The notes beneath the pieces were generated by a model, which was not told where the DNA came from, searched no databases, and saw only the letters and a list, made by a program, of their open reading frames with translations. 64,000 bases of DNA from the NCBI RefSeq assembly GCF_017833525.1, contig NZ_JAFICD010000002.1:868001-932000 (forward strand). Reading direction: 5' to 3'. Numbering within the stretch: the stretch's first letter is position 1; the number at the start of each line of letters is the position of its first letter. This DNA is from Duganella sp. 1411. GTDB taxonomy: Bacteria > Pseudomonadota > Gammaproteobacteria > Burkholderiales > Burkholderiaceae_D. Shown here piece by piece: positions 40,854-52,942 of the stretch. A program made the translations under genes and the position numbers.

Positions 40854-43800
40854 TCAGAACGCGTACGTCGCTTGCACGGTGTAGCGCGGGCCGCTCATGA
40901 AGACCTGGCGGGTAAAGTCGCCCGCGTGCTGCTCCATGATCTGACGCGTGTAGGTGTTCGTCAGGTTGGTCCCCAGCAGACCGACACGGAACTTGTCCGT
41001 GAAATCGTAGAAGATCGACGCGTCCACCTGGCCGTACGCCGCCTGGTACAACGGCAGGCCAAAGGCCTGGTCGTTGACGGTCGTCGGGATCAAGTACTTG
41101 TCCGCCGGGGCGGCCGGATTCGTGTTCAAACCGTTGGTGCCGCGGCTGCCCCACTGGGTCACGCCCAGCAGATAGCGCGAGCGCCAGTTGTAGGCCACGC
41201 GCATCGACAAGCCGTGCGCTTCGTACATGAGCGCCAGGTTGACCGTGTGGCGCGACAGGCCCTGCAACGGGGTCTTGCCGAACGCGCGTCCATCGGTATC
41301 GCAGCCGTTGATGAACAGGTTGAAGTTGGTCGACGCGTCGTTGCCCGAGCACCAGGCATTGAACACCGGCTCTTTCAGCTTGCGCTCGCTCGACACATAA
41401 GTCCAGCTTGCCTGACTGCCGATGCCACGCAGCCAGTCGGGCACGAAATCGTAGTACTGCTGGTGGGCCAGCTCGAACCCGCGGGCGAAGCCGTTGGCGC
41501 CGTTGACCGGACCGGTGACCACGAACGTGCGCGGCGTGCCGTTCACGTCGACCGCGTTGTAGCTGTAGTTTTTCGTGGTGATGATGTCCTTGAGGTCCTT
41601 GTTGAAGGCCGAGAACGTCAGCGAACCGGCCTTGGCGAAGTACCACTCGGCGGTCAGGTCGACGTTGGTCGACGTGGTCGGCTTGAGCAGCGGGTTGCCG
41701 TCGCTGGTGCCGCTCAGGTTGGTGCCGTCGAAGTGGATGGCGGTGGTGTTGCCCGCCGCGTCACGGGTGACCGTCTGGCTATGCTGGGCGTTGAGCGTCG
41801 TCTGTACCTGGAGCTGGTTGAAGTCCGGACGCGACAGCGACTTGGCCACCGCAAAGCGGAACTGCAGCTGGTCGTTGGCCTTCATGCGCAGGTTCAGGCT
41901 AGGCAGCCAGTTGTCGTACGAATTGTTGACCGACTGCTGTTGCGCGAACGAGGCGATGTCGATCAGGTTGCCCTGGCCGGTCGGGACCACGCCGCTGTTG
42001 CCGGCGGTGGGCAGGGACGGCCGCGTGAACGAGACGTAACCGCTGCCGGTGCCCGTCGTCTTGACGTAGCGGATGCCGATGTTGCCGTCGATCGGATACT
42101 TGAGGTTATCCCAGCCGAAGCGCAGTTGCGTGTAAGCGGCCCGGGTCTTCTCGGTCTGCGTGTTGTTGGCGGCCGGGTCGTTGAAGCTCGCCGCTTTCCA
42201 CGGATCGCAGGTCGAGCCTTTTTCGGCGCACAGCACGTCGTGGTAGGCGTGGATCTTGCTCCACTGGTCGGGGAAGCCGCGCACGGTCGCTTCGTCCGCG
42301 AACAGCATCGCCGGGACGTTGTATTTGCCGCCGAAGAAGTTGTCCATCGTTTGCAGCGAAGAGCCGCCGGCGAAACGCGGATCGCTCAGGCGGGCGACGC
42401 CGTTGATCTGCCAGCCTTCCATCCACGGGAAGGTGATCGCCGACCAGTTGTAGAACTTCTGGGCCTTGTGGTTCTCGCCTTCGCGGTTGGCCAGGCGCAC
42501 GCCGAAGCGGATGTCGCGCAGCACCGGATCGTCGAACGAGAACTTGACGTCCGATTTCCACGCCTTCTGGTTGGCCGAGGCGCGGTCCAGCGCTTCCTGG
42601 GTATAGGCCCAGTAGTAGTTTTTCGGGTCGGCCATGTAGGCGGCCGAACCGAGGCCGAGCTGCGGCACCTTGCCGGTCATATCCATGGTCTGGTTCGGCA
42701 GGATGAAGCCGGTCGAGACGTCGGCGTCGAAGCCCTCGGTGGTCGAATGCACGTGCTGGAAGTCGTTGGTCCAGGTCAGGTCCGGCGTGATGCGCCATTG
42801 GACGTTGAGCGACGTGTCGCGGGTGGCCGATTCACGCGTGTTGATGCGCTGCGAGCTGTTGAACGGCGAACCGCCATAGGTCGGGTTCGAGATCGTGCCG
42901 CTCTGGAAGGCGCCATTTTTGTCGAACACCGAGTTGCTGCTGGCGACCTGCTGGTACCACTTGTCCTCGGACGAAGCCACCACGTGCTCGTCGAGGTCTT
43001 CCTTGTAGTGGGTCTTGAAGTAGGTCAGCGCGGCCGTCAAGTCCTTGTTCGGCTTCCACTGCAGGGCCGCATAGTCGCCGCGGCGGGTCCGTTCGAAGTC
43101 CTGCGAGCGATAGCCGACGCCCTGCGGTATCCATTGCGTCTTGGAGCGGTCGTACAGGGCCGGATCGGTGGAGTTCACGTGCGGGAAGTACGGGTCGACG
43201 CCGACGCCGTCCGAACGGCTCGGACTCTCCGCCTTGGCGAAATTGACCAGGGCGCCGACTTCGCCGAATGGCGTGTTCCAGCGGTTCGACAGCAGGATGG
43301 TGCTGGTCGGCGAAGGTTTGCCCTTGCGCAGCGTGGAATACGACTCCGAGAAGCCCGCCGTCCCCTTGAAGCCCTTGTAGTCGAACGGCATGGCGGTGCG
43401 CAGATTGACCAGGCCGGCGATGGCGCCTTCGACCTGCTCGGCGGACGGATTCTTGTAGACATCGACGCCGGCCATCAGCTCCGGGGACACGTCGGAGAAG
43501 CCGAGCGAGCGGCCGCCACCGGCCGAAAACGCGTCGCGGCCGTTGATTTCCGAACGCACGTAGGTCAGGCCGCGCACCGACACGCCGGAGCCCTCGACCG
43601 ACTGGCGGTTCGGGTCGCCCGCCATGTTGCGGTCGATGGTGACGCCGGCGATGCGCTGCAGCACCTCGGTGACCGAACGGTCGGGCAGCTTGCCGATGTC
43701 TTCGGCGACGATCGAATCGACCACCTCGTCGGCATTCTGTTTGAGTTTTTGCGCCGATTGCAGCGCGGCGCGCTGGCCGCTCACCACCACCACGGCCGGC

Positions 43801-43904
43801 GCGGCGCTGGCGGTATCCGCCGTTTGGGCCCATGCCGGGTTGGCATGCAGCACGACAACCTGTGCGACCGCCGCGGCGATTGCAGTTTTTTGTAACTTAT
43901 TCAA
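40854..43904 (-). CDS. TonB-dependent receptor, oligosaccharide-uptake type
   Basis: A 1016-residue outer-membrane receptor of the large class found in Xanthomonas, Caulobacter and Massilia for glycan uptake. It has a signal peptide ending NPAWA near residue 26. A TonB-box-like VVVVSG lies near residue 38. The plug has [21 protein letters not shown] and [20 protein letters not shown]. The barrel ends in the terminal aromatic VQATYAF. It lies 139 bases downstream of the tryptophan-halogenase-like gene, a frequent pairing for this class. The nearby PL4 lyase and sulfatase suggest a pectic or sulfated glycan. Confidence 0.92.
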   Translation of the reverse strand: MNKLQKTAIAAAVAQVVVLHANPAWAQTADTASAAPAVVVVSGQRAALQSAQKLKQNADEVVDSIVAEDIGKLPDRSVTEVLQRIAGVTIDRNMAGDPNRQSVEGSGVSVRGLTYVRSEINGRDAFSAGGGRSLGFSDVSPELMAGVDVYKNPSAEQVEGAIAGLVNLRTAMPFDYKGFKGTAGFSESYSTLRKGKPSPTSTILLSNRWNTPFGEVGALVNFAKAESPSRSDGVGVDPYFPHVNSTDPALYDRSKTQWIPQGVGYRSQDFERTRRGDYAALQWKPNKDLTAALTYFKTHYKEDLDEHVVASSEDKWYQQVASSNSVFDKNGAFQSGTISNPTYGGSPFNSSQRINTRESATRDTSLNVQWRITPDLTWTNDFQHVHSTTEGFDADVSTGFILPNQTMDMTGKVPQLGLGSAAYMADPKNYYWAYTQEALDRASANQKAWKSDVKFSFDDPVLRDIRFGVRLANREGENHKAQKFYNWSAITFPWMEGWQINGVARLSDPRFAGGSSLQTMDNFFGGKYNVPAMLFADEATVRGFPDQWSKIHAYHDVLCAEKGSTCDPWKAASFNDPAANNTQTEKTRAAYTQLRFGWDNLKYPIDGNIGIRYVKTTGTGSGYVSFTRPSLPTAGNSGVVPTGQGNLIDIASFAQQQSVNNSYDNWLPSLNLRMKANDQLQFRFAVAKSLSRPDFNQLQVQTTLNAQHSQTVTRDAAGNTTAIHFDGTNLSGTSDGNPLLKPTTSTNVDLTAEWYFAKAGSLTFSAFNKDLKDIITTKNYSYNAVDVNGTPRTFVVTGPVNGANGFARGFELAHQQYYDFVPDWLRGIGSQASWTYVSSERKLKEPVFNAWCSGNDASTNFNLFINGCDTDGRAFGKTPLQGLSRHTVNLALMYEAHGLSMRVAYNWRSRYLLGVTQWGSRGTNGLNTNPAAPADKYLIPTTVNDQAFGLPLYQAAYGQVDASIFYDFTDKFRVGLLGTNLTNTYTRQIMEQHAGDFTRQVFMSGPRYTVQATYAF

Positions 43905-44043
43905 TTTGTCTCCCCCTGTAAAGGTGGTTTTTATAGTCAGTCATAACGCTCCGGTGCTGCGCGCTGAGGCAGACACCGGTCTTTTTATAAATGCTCGTTG
44001 GAAAGTTCACGCCTCCATCAGTTTTATGATTAGATAATCCATG

Positions 44044-45591
44044 TCAGGCGGCCGCCCGCGATGGGGCTCCCGCCAGGCCCGCGACATAGGCGCCGTGATC
44101 CGGCATCGCCGCCGCCGCCTGCGCGATCAGGTGGCGCAGTTCGGCGAAATGACCGTGCACCTTGCGCAGGTCGACGCGGTCGGCCAGCGGGTCGTAGCGC
44201 TTCGGCACCACGCCCAGGCCCATCATCATCGCCACGAACGAGGGCTCGGCGAAGCCGCCGCGATCGACGATCGCCACGCGCCCGGTCTCGCGGAACAGCG
44301 CGATCTGGTGGCGCAGCGAATCGGGGACCGCCATGTTGGCGCAGTAGCGCCAGAATTCCGAGTCGTCGCGCCGGGTCAGCTTGTAGTGCAGGACGATGAA
44401 GTCGCGCACCGATTCGTAACGGATGCCCATGAAGCGGTTGAACTCGTCGGCCAGCGCCTGCGGGCAATCGCGGTCCGGGAACAGTTCGAGCAGCTTGCGC
44501 ACGGCAATTTCGATCAGGTTGATGCTGGTCGACTCCAGCGGCTCGACGAAGCCCGCCGACAGGCCGATCGCCACCACGTTCTTGACCCAGGACTTGCGCC
44601 GCCGCCCGGTGACGAAGCGCAGCTGGCGCGGCTCGTCGAGCGCGGCGCCATCCAGGCCGTCGAGCAATACGCGGCGCGCCTGATCGTCGCTGGTGAAGCC
44701 GTTGCTGTACACGTGGCCGTTGCCGGTGCGGTGCTGCAGCGGGATACGCCAGAGCCAGCCGGCTTCCCTGGCGGTCGAGCGGGTGTAGGGCGTCAGTTGC
44801 GCGACCGAGGCGCAGGGCACGGCCTGCGCGCTGTTGCATGGCAGGTAGGCACTCCAGTCCTCGTAGCCCGCCTTGAGCGCGCCTTCGATCAGCAGGCCGC
44901 GGAAGCCCGAGCAGTCGATGAACAGGTCGCCTTCGACGCGGCGGCCGTCGCCCAGCTTGACGGCGGTGACGAAGCCGCTCTGCGGATGCTGCTCGACCTC
45001 GACGATCATGCCTTCGACGCGGCGGGCGCCGCGCGCCATGGCGTAGTCGCGCAGGTAGGCGGCGTACAGGCTGGCATCAAAATGGAAGCCGTAGGAATAG
45101 GCGTCGGTCACGCCGGGCGTTTCCTCGTTCGGCGGGATGAACTTGCCGTGGCGCGCCATGACCGAGGGCATCGACCAGTTCTCCATGTCCGGCATGTTGT
45201 TGAACGCCTGCGCCAGGCGCAGCCAGTGCTGGTGGGCGTCGACGCCGGCCAGCGGCGGGCCGAAATCGCCGAAGGCGTGGAAGAAGCGGTTGCCGACGTG
45301 GCCCCAGTCCTTGAACTCGATGCCGAGCTTGAAGCTGGCCTGGGTCTTGCTGACAAAGTCGGCGAAGTCCAGGCCCAGCGCCTCGTTGTAGACGCGGATC
45401 GTGGGCAGCGTGGCCTCGCCGACGCCGATGGTGCCGATCTCGGGCGACTCCACCAGGGTCACCTCGCACGGCTGGGTGGGGTGGCGCGCCAGGCGCTGGG
45501 CCAGCGGCGCCGCCGCCATCCAGCCGGCGGTGCCGCCACCGACGATGACGATCCTGCGGACCGCGCCACCATGCGTGTCATTGCTGCTCAT
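44044..45591 (-). CDS. Tryptophan-halogenase-family flavoprotein
   Basis: 515 residues. The FAD site GGGTAGW lies near residue 18, GVGEATLP near residue 56, and the catalytic lysine position is Lys88 in FKLGIEF. The halogenase motif WxWxIP is present as WLWRIP, and LESTSI occurs in the second half. All the hallmarks of flavin-dependent halogenases are kept. AGGAGGG precedes the ATG at 45589-45591. These proteins are repeatedly found beside large TonB receptors in glycan loci, where no halogenation product is known. The substrate is therefore open, and a partner flavin reductase is not visible. Confidence 0.9.
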   Translation of the reverse strand: MSSNDTHGGAVRRIVIVGGGTAGWMAAAPLAQRLARHPTQPCEVTLVESPEIGTIGVGEATLPTIRVYNEALGLDFADFVSKTQASFKLGIEFKDWGHVGNRFFHAFGDFGPPLAGVDAHQHWLRLAQAFNNMPDMENWSMPSVMARHGKFIPPNEETPGVTDAYSYGFHFDASLYAAYLRDYAMARGARRVEGMIVEVEQHPQSGFVTAVKLGDGRRVEGDLFIDCSGFRGLLIEGALKAGYEDWSAYLPCNSAQAVPCASVAQLTPYTRSTAREAGWLWRIPLQHRTGNGHVYSNGFTSDDQARRVLLDGLDGAALDEPRQLRFVTGRRRKSWVKNVVAIGLSAGFVEPLESTSINLIEIAVRKLLELFPDRDCPQALADEFNRFMGIRYESVRDFIVLHYKLTRRDDSEFWRYCANMAVPDSLRHQIALFRETGRVAIVDRGGFAEPSFVAMMMGLGVVPKRYDPLADRVDLRKVHGHFAELRHLIAQAAAAMPDHGAYVAGLAGAPSRAAA

Positions 45592-45659
45592 CTCGCCCTC
45601 CTGTCATAGTTTTTTTAGCTTCCATCCCGCCTAAGCCTGGACCAACGCTTAGTATTTAT

Positions 45660-45782
45660 TCAGGACGGACTAACTATGACAACGTTTTCATATTGCTTCG
45701 AATTAAGGGCGATTTGTGCGCTTGCCTCGCAGGCCAGGGCGAGTGTGGCCACCACGATGGCCGTGTTCTGTAGCGTGCTCAA
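45660..45782 (-). CDS. Possible 40-residue exported peptide
   Basis: TTG at 45780-45782 has GGGAG six bases before it and opens a 40-codon frame. It has a hydrophobic signal-like segment (LQNTAIVVATLALACEASA) and a 16-residue tail ending VVIVSPS. It lies in the 363-base gap between the sulfatase terminator and the halogenase gene, on the same strand as the halogenase. Evidence is limited to the ribosome site and signal shape. Apart from this frame and the terminator the gap shows nothing clear. Confidence 0.35.
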   Translation of the reverse strand: MSTLQNTAIVVATLALACEASAQIALNSKQYENVVIVSPS

Positions 45783-45917
45783 TGCCGTCTCCCGTGTTTT
45801 TATGTATGTCCCGCAACTGGTGCTGGTAGATTGCAAATTAACATTAATGCGAGCAACGAACAAATAAATCTTCCGTAAATGTCGCTGTTTAACCGCAAAA
45901 GCTAAACATAGGTTAAC

Positions 45918-45945
45918 AAAAAAAAATCCCCGCCGAGGCGGGGAT
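45918..45945 (-). terminator. Terminator of the sulfatase gene
   Basis: The hairpin ATCCCCGCC-GA-GGCGGGGAT at 45926-45945 is followed on the minus strand by a run of T residues, ten bases after the sulfatase stop. Confidence 0.9.
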
Positions 45946-45954
45946 GACTGAACT

Positions 45955-47376
45955 TTAGTCGGCGATTCGCCCTGCCGGCGCAACGCCATACCGGTCCGCC
46001 TGCACATTACCGCTGACGCCGTGGGTGCGCACCTCGGCGGTGATTGGCAACATTTCCTTGTCCCAACTCTCCCACCGGGCCTTCAGTTGCGCGAACACGT
46101 CCGGATGGCGCTTGGCCAGGTTGGCGCGTTCGCGCTGGTCCTTGACGACGTCGAACAGGAACTCGTTGCCGCCGATCTTCAAATACTTCCAGTTACCGGA
46201 GCGGATGGCGCGCTGGGCGTTGGCCTTGTAGCGCCACAACAGCGTGCGCTCGGCCGGCTTGGCCTGGCCCAGCAAGGTCGGCAACAGATTGCGGCCGTCG
46301 GTGGGATAGTCCGGATCGGGCGCGCCGCCGGCCGCCGCCAGCAGGGTCGGCAGCCAGTCCATGCTGATGGCGACCTGGTCCGTGACCTGCCCCGCCGCGA
46401 TCTTGCCGGGCCAGCGCACGATGGCCGGCACGCGGATGCCGCCTTCCAGCAGCTCGGTCTTCTGGCCGGTCAGCGGCCACGTTTTCGAGAAGCGCTCGCC
46501 GCCGTTGTCGCTGGTGAAAATGACGATGGTGTCGTCGGCCAAGCCCTTGTCCCGCAGCGCCTTGAGCACGCGGCCGATCGACGCGTCCAGCGCCTCGACC
46601 ATGCGGCCGTAGGTGGCCAGGTCGCCGCCGTCGTAGTGGAAGATGTCGTCGATGTCGCGCGAGACCGCCTCGTCGCCCGGGCCCTCCCACGGCCAGTGCG
46701 GCGCCGTGTAATGCAGCGACAGCAGGAACGGCTTGCCGGCCTGCTGCCTGTTGACGAAGTCGACCGCCCGCGCGCCCAGCAGATCGGTGTAGTAGCCGAT
46801 CTGGTGCACCGGCACCTCGTCCTCGTAAAGATCCTCCTTCACCGTCGGGCCGACGCCGGGCTTGTGGGTGAAGTAATCGATGGCGCCGCCGTAGTTGCCG
46901 AAGAAGCTGTCATAGCCGCTCTTGATCGGACCGAAGTTCGGCAGCGAGCCCAGGTGCCACTTGCCGATCAGCGCGGTGCGGTAGCCGTTTTTCCTCAGCA
47001 GCGACGGCAGGGTCGGATGGGTGGGCGGCAGCCCGACGGTGTCGGAGGCGCCGTGGATCGGCTCTTCGAGGCCGCCGCGCAGCCGGTACTGGTAGCGGCC
47101 GGTGATCAGCGCGAAGCGGGTGGCCGAGCACACCGCCGAATTGGCGTACGCCTGCGTGAAGCGCAGCCCTTGCGCGGCCAGCTTGTCCAGGTGCGGCGTC
47201 TTGAAATCGGTCTGGCCGTAGACGCCCAGGTCGGCGTGACCGAGGTCGTCGGCCAGGATGAACAGGACGTTCGGCTGCCGCTTGCCGGCCGCCAAGGCGC
47301 CCGGCACGGAGCCGGCCAGCGCCAGCGCCGGCAGCGATTTCAGGATGCGGCGACGTTTGTTGGTTTCGTTAATCAT
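45955..47376 (-). CDS. Sulfatase (type I, formylglycine), exported
   Basis: 473 residues with a Tat/Sec-like leader (MINETNKRRRILKSLPALAL, cleavage near GALAA). It has the alkaline-phosphatase-like fold: metal ligands in LFILADDLGHADLGVYG, the formylglycine site at Cys83 in VCSATR, GKWHLG near residue 145, and FTSDNGG near residue 292. The usual proline of the CxPxR motif is alanine. ATG at 47376 has GGGGAGAG before it. It would remove sulfate esters from a polysaccharide, in keeping with the lyase and TonB receptor downstream. No maturase gene is in the window. Confidence 0.92.
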   Translation of the reverse strand: MINETNKRRRILKSLPALALAGSVPGALAAGKRQPNVLFILADDLGHADLGVYGQTDFKTPHLDKLAAQGLRFTQAYANSAVCSATRFALITGRYQYRLRGGLEEPIHGASDTVGLPPTHPTLPSLLRKNGYRTALIGKWHLGSLPNFGPIKSGYDSFFGNYGGAIDYFTHKPGVGPTVKEDLYEDEVPVHQIGYYTDLLGARAVDFVNRQQAGKPFLLSLHYTAPHWPWEGPGDEAVSRDIDDIFHYDGGDLATYGRMVEALDASIGRVLKALRDKGLADDTIVIFTSDNGGERFSKTWPLTGQKTELLEGGIRVPAIVRWPGKIAAGQVTDQVAISMDWLPTLLAAAGGAPDPDYPTDGRNLLPTLLGQAKPAERTLLWRYKANAQRAIRSGNWKYLKIGGNEFLFDVVKDQRERANLAKRHPDVFAQLKARWESWDKEMLPITAEVRTHGVSGNVQADRYGVAPAGRIAD

Positions 47377-47497
47377 TGCTGCTCTCCCCTCCAAGGTCAA
47401 CTCCAGGGTCAGGTCCACCATTTCTACACGAACGGGGCTGTGGTGGGCTTAGGGCCGAGCCCGTGTAGCAATGTTAGACTTGACCCCGGAGTTTAAA

Positions 47498-47525
47498 GAA
47501 AAAAAATGCCGGCTGGGCCGGCATT
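47498..47525 (-). terminator. Terminator of glnB
   Basis: The hairpin AATGCCGGC-TGG-GCCGGCATT at 47505-47525, read on the minus strand, is followed by a T-run 24 bases after the PII gene. Confidence 0.85.
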
Positions 47526-47548
47526 GGAATGTGGTGCGGGAGAAGCGC

Positions 47549-47896
<348 letters not shown>

Positions 47897-48041
47897 TTAT
47901 GGGCAATCTAAATTCAACAATCTGTAGCCGGCGTTCCGCAAGCGATTAAGTATATTGTAATCGACAACTCCAGACTGTCCACTCCCGACTGAAAAAGCGC
48001 CCGAAAACACGCCCTTTTACCCATTTTTACCTGATTTTTAT

Positions 48042-50096
<2,055 letters not shown>

Positions 50097-50222
50097 GTAA
50101 GGTCTTTCGCGTGCACAACGGACGAACAAAAGCCAATTATCGCACGGCCATGCAGGCGCCGCCGCCAACGGATCAGCGCCAGATAGGCTAGACTGGCGCC
50201 AACATCAGAGCTGGAGCAAAGC

Positions 50223-51356
50223 GTGTCAGAAGCAGAGTTTTCGATCATCGATTCCCTGGAAAGCGTGGACCCGGCGCAATGGCAAGCCCTCGCCGGCGAC
50301 AACCCGACGCTGGCCTATGCCTTCCTGCATGCGCTGCACGAGACCCGCTGCGCCTCGGCGCACACGGGCTGGACGCCGCGCTATCTGGTGATGCACCGCG
50401 ACGGCGTGCTGACCGCGGCCATGCCGCTGTATCTGAAGGAGCACAGCCGTGGCGAGTACGTGTTCGACCACGCCTGGGCCGACGCCTTCCACCGCAACGG
50501 CCTGCCCTACTATCCGAAGCTGCTGTCGGCGGTGCCGTTCACGCCGGTGACGGGCGGCCGCCTGCTGGCGCGCACCCCGGCGGACCGCGCGCTGCTGGCG
50601 CGCGCGGCGCTGCAGGTGGCGCGGCAGCTGGAGACGTCGTCGCTGCACATCCTGTTCCCCGACGAGCGGGACCGGCAGGCGCTGGCGGCGGCCGGCTTCA
50701 TGCTGCGCGAAGGCGTGCAGTTCCATTGGGACAATCCGGGCTACGCCGACTTCGACGCCTTCCTGGCCGGTTTTAAAATGGAAAAGCGCAAGAAGATCCG
50801 CCAGGACCGCCGTCGCGTGCAGGAGGCCGGCATCACCTTCGAGCATCTGGCCGGCCGCGCGATCACGCCCGAGGTGCTGCGCTTCTTTTACAGCTGCTAC
50901 GTGTCGACCTACCAGGCGCACTTTTCCAAGCCCTACCTGAGCTTGAAGTTTTTCGAGCGCCTGCTGGACCAGGTGCCCGACAGCCTGATGATCGTGCTGG
51001 CCAGGCGCGGCGAGCAGCCGGTGGCGGTGGCGTTGAATCTGGTCGGCGGCAATATCATGTACGGCCGCTATTGGGGCACGCAGGAGTTCGTGTCAGGCCT
51101 GCATTTCGAAACCTGCTACGTGCAATCGATTGAATACTGCATCCGGCACGGCATCGCCCGCTTCGAGGGCGGCGCGCAGGGCGAGCACAAGATGTCGCGC
51201 GGCCTGGTGCCGACGCCGACGTGGTCGGCGCACTGGATCGCCGACGAGCGCTTCGCCGACGCCATCGCCGATTTCCTGGCGCAGGAGACGGCGGCGATGA
51301 ACCAGTACATCGACGAGCTGGGTGAACACGTTCCCTTCAAGCCCGCCGGCGCGTGA
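50223..51356 (+). CDS. GNAT/FemAB-like acyltransferase (DUF482 family)
   Basis: A 377-residue soluble protein of the peptidogalycan biosynthesis/recognition-like family COG3146. Typical pieces are MPLYLKEHSRGEYVFDHAWADAF (about residues 65-87, read in two halves), PYYPKLLSAVPFTPVTG, and the GNAT-like C-terminal half with FYSCYVSTYQAHFSKPYL and FEGGAQGEHKMSRG. GTG at 50223 is the start. The substrate is unknown. Confidence 0.85.
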   Translation: MSEAEFSIIDSLESVDPAQWQALAGDNPTLAYAFLHALHETRCASAHTGWTPRYLVMHRDGVLTAAMPLYLKEHSRGEYVFDHAWADAFHRNGLPYYPKLLSAVPFTPVTGGRLLARTPADRALLARAALQVARQLETSSLHILFPDERDRQALAAAGFMLREGVQFHWDNPGYADFDAFLAGFKMEKRKKIRQDRRRVQEAGITFEHLAGRAITPEVLRFFYSCYVSTYQAHFSKPYLSLKFFERLLDQVPDSLMIVLARRGEQPVAVALNLVGGNIMYGRYWGTQEFVSGLHFETCYVQSIEYCIRHGIARFEGGAQGEHKMSRGLVPTPTWSAHWIADERFADAIADFLAQETAAMNQYIDELGEHVPFKPAGA

Positions 51357-51370
51357 TTTCCGTTAAAACA

Positions 51371-51408
51371 CGGAGAGCGGATTAGCGGGCGAGGCCCGCC
51401 AATCCGCA
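51371..51408. repeat. Dispersed palindromic repeat, family A, short copy 4
   Basis: GCGGATTAGCGGGC-GAG-GCCCGCCAATCCGC at 51377-51407 is nearly perfectly palindromic and matches the first half of copy 1 at 27137. The outer CGTAGG arms are missing. Confidence 0.7.
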
Positions 51409-51434
51409 CAACGCGGAACACGGCTTTGCCGGTT

Positions 51435-51920
51435 TTACTCTTCCAGCAGGCTGCGCAGCATCCATGCGGTTTTTTCGTGCGTGTCCAGGCGCTGGGCCAG
51501 CAGGTCGGCGGTCGGCTGGTCGTCGGCGCCCTCGACCAGCGGCAGCAGCTTGCGCGCGGTGCGCGCGGTCGCTTCCTGGGCGGTCACCAGGTGCTGCACC
51601 ATCTCCATCGCCTTCGGCACGCCTTCGACTTCCTTGATCGTCGCCAGTTTGACGAACTCGGAATACGTGCCCGGCGCCGGGTAGCCCAGCGCGCGGATGC
51701 GCTCGGCGATCAGGTCGAGCGCGGTCCATTGCTCGGTGTACTGCGCCATGAACATCTGGTGCAGGCTGTTGAACATCGGCCCCTTGACGTTCCAGTGGAA
51801 ATTGTGGGTCATCAGGTACAGCGTGTAGCTGTCGGCCAGCAGGCCGGACAGGCCGGCGGCAATGGCGGCGCGGCTTTCGTCGGAAAGACCGATATCGATC
51901 TTGGAGGCTTTTGCATCCAT
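51435..51920 (-). CDS. dps: Dps-family ferritin-like protein
   Basis: 161 residues forming the four-helix Dps fold. The dodecamer ferroxidase residues are in HNFHWNVKGPMF and the following EQWTALDLIAERIRALG helix. It stores iron and protects DNA from peroxide. The C-terminus ends HEKTAWMLRSLLEE as in Dps of related bacteria. Confidence 0.93.
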   Translation of the reverse strand: MDAKASKIDIGLSDESRAAIAAGLSGLLADSYTLYLMTHNFHWNVKGPMFNSLHQMFMAQYTEQWTALDLIAERIRALGYPAPGTYSEFVKLATIKEVEGVPKAMEMVQHLVTAQEATARTARKLLPLVEGADDQPTADLLAQRLDTHEKTAWMLRSLLEE

Positions 51921-51989
51921 GTGTAACTCCTTCTGTGAACTTGGACCTTTATTGTAATCGTATCCAGTGCGCCGCGTGGGAACGCGGAC

Positions 51990-52709
51990 TCAGTGCTGGC
52001 CGGCCGGCGTCATGCGGCGCTCGCCGACCCGGCGCTCGGTGAGCACCGCCTTCGCGCCGGCCGCCTCCTTCGTCACGATGCCGTCCGGCGCCGTCGCGCC
52101 CTGTTGCGCGGCCGGCGCGGCCGCTTGCGGCTGGTCCACCGTCGCCGCTCTCGGCGCCCGCTCGTAGCTGCGCAGCGCCAAGGCCAGGTACAGGACGCCG
52201 GCGACGATCGCGTACACGCCGATCAGCCACACCAGCGCCAGCGCGCCGACGCCGGGCAGCACGATCAGCACGGTGCCGAAGATGACCGAGGCGACGCCGC
52301 TGGCCAGCAGCAGCCAGTCGCCGCCGCGCGCGTGGCTGCGCAGGCGCACCGCCAGCACGATGTCGAGCACGCCGGTGATCAGCGCGTTGACGCCGATGAC
52401 CAGCACCAGCACCAGCGCCGCCAGCGCCGGCCGCATCGTCGCCAGGATGCCGGCCAGCACGCTGACCACGCCCAGCGCCAGCAGCAGCCACCAGTCGAGC
52501 GCGTGGGCGCCGGTGGCGTGGCGCCGGTTGCGCACCGTGCCGACCAGGTAGACCACGCCGGCCAGCAGCGCGTAGACGGCGAACAGCAGCACCAGACTGA
52601 GCACGGTGGGACCGGGCATCAGCAACGCCAGCACGCCGAACAACAGCGCCAGCACGCCGCGCAGCGCCAGCATCCACCACGAACGCAACAACATCGGTTT
52701 GGCAATCAT
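51990..52709 (-). CDS. HdeD-family membrane protein (DUF308)
   Basis: 239 residues with six membrane segments arranged as three related pairs (residues 8-55, 72-120, 128-180). Each pair is followed by a short loop. The charged C-terminal tail of about 50 residues ends in ERRVGERRMTPAGQH. HdeD-like proteins are linked to acid resistance. The tail is longer than in E. coli HdeD. Confidence 0.88.
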   Translation of the reverse strand: MIAKPMLLRSWWMLALRGVLALLFGVLALLMPGPTVLSLVLLFAVYALLAGVVYLVGTVRNRRHATGAHALDWWLLLALGVVSVLAGILATMRPALAALVLVLVIGVNALITGVLDIVLAVRLRSHARGGDWLLLASGVASVIFGTVLIVLPGVGALALVWLIGVYAIVAGVLYLALALRSYERAPRAATVDQPQAAAPAAQQGATAPDGIVTKEAAGAKAVLTERRVGERRMTPAGQH

Positions 52710-52942
52710 GACTCCTCCGATAGCAAATAAGCTTCACACAGAGTCAGAGTGGGTGGAGGCGTAAACGGTTCCGCGAAAAGCCCTCATCCCATCGGCCGAT
52801 ACCCACATTCCATCGGCAGGTTAAAATAGTCTGAAACAATTATGTCCGGCGGGATGAAACCAGTTTGCTTCCCAGCATTTTCAATCGCGCCTATACTCTA
52901 TGCCCCGTTGGAAGGTTTTATGAGGAATGTGGCACACACAGC

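Noticed and set aside
40812..43895. Plus-strand frame of 1027 codons opposite the large TonB receptor
   Set aside because: Antisense of a complete receptor with signal peptide, plug and terminal aromatic residue.
45676..45867. 63-codon plus-strand frame in the halogenase/sulfatase gap
   Set aside because: No ribosome site and no family resemblance; it opposes the better-supported minus-strand small frame.
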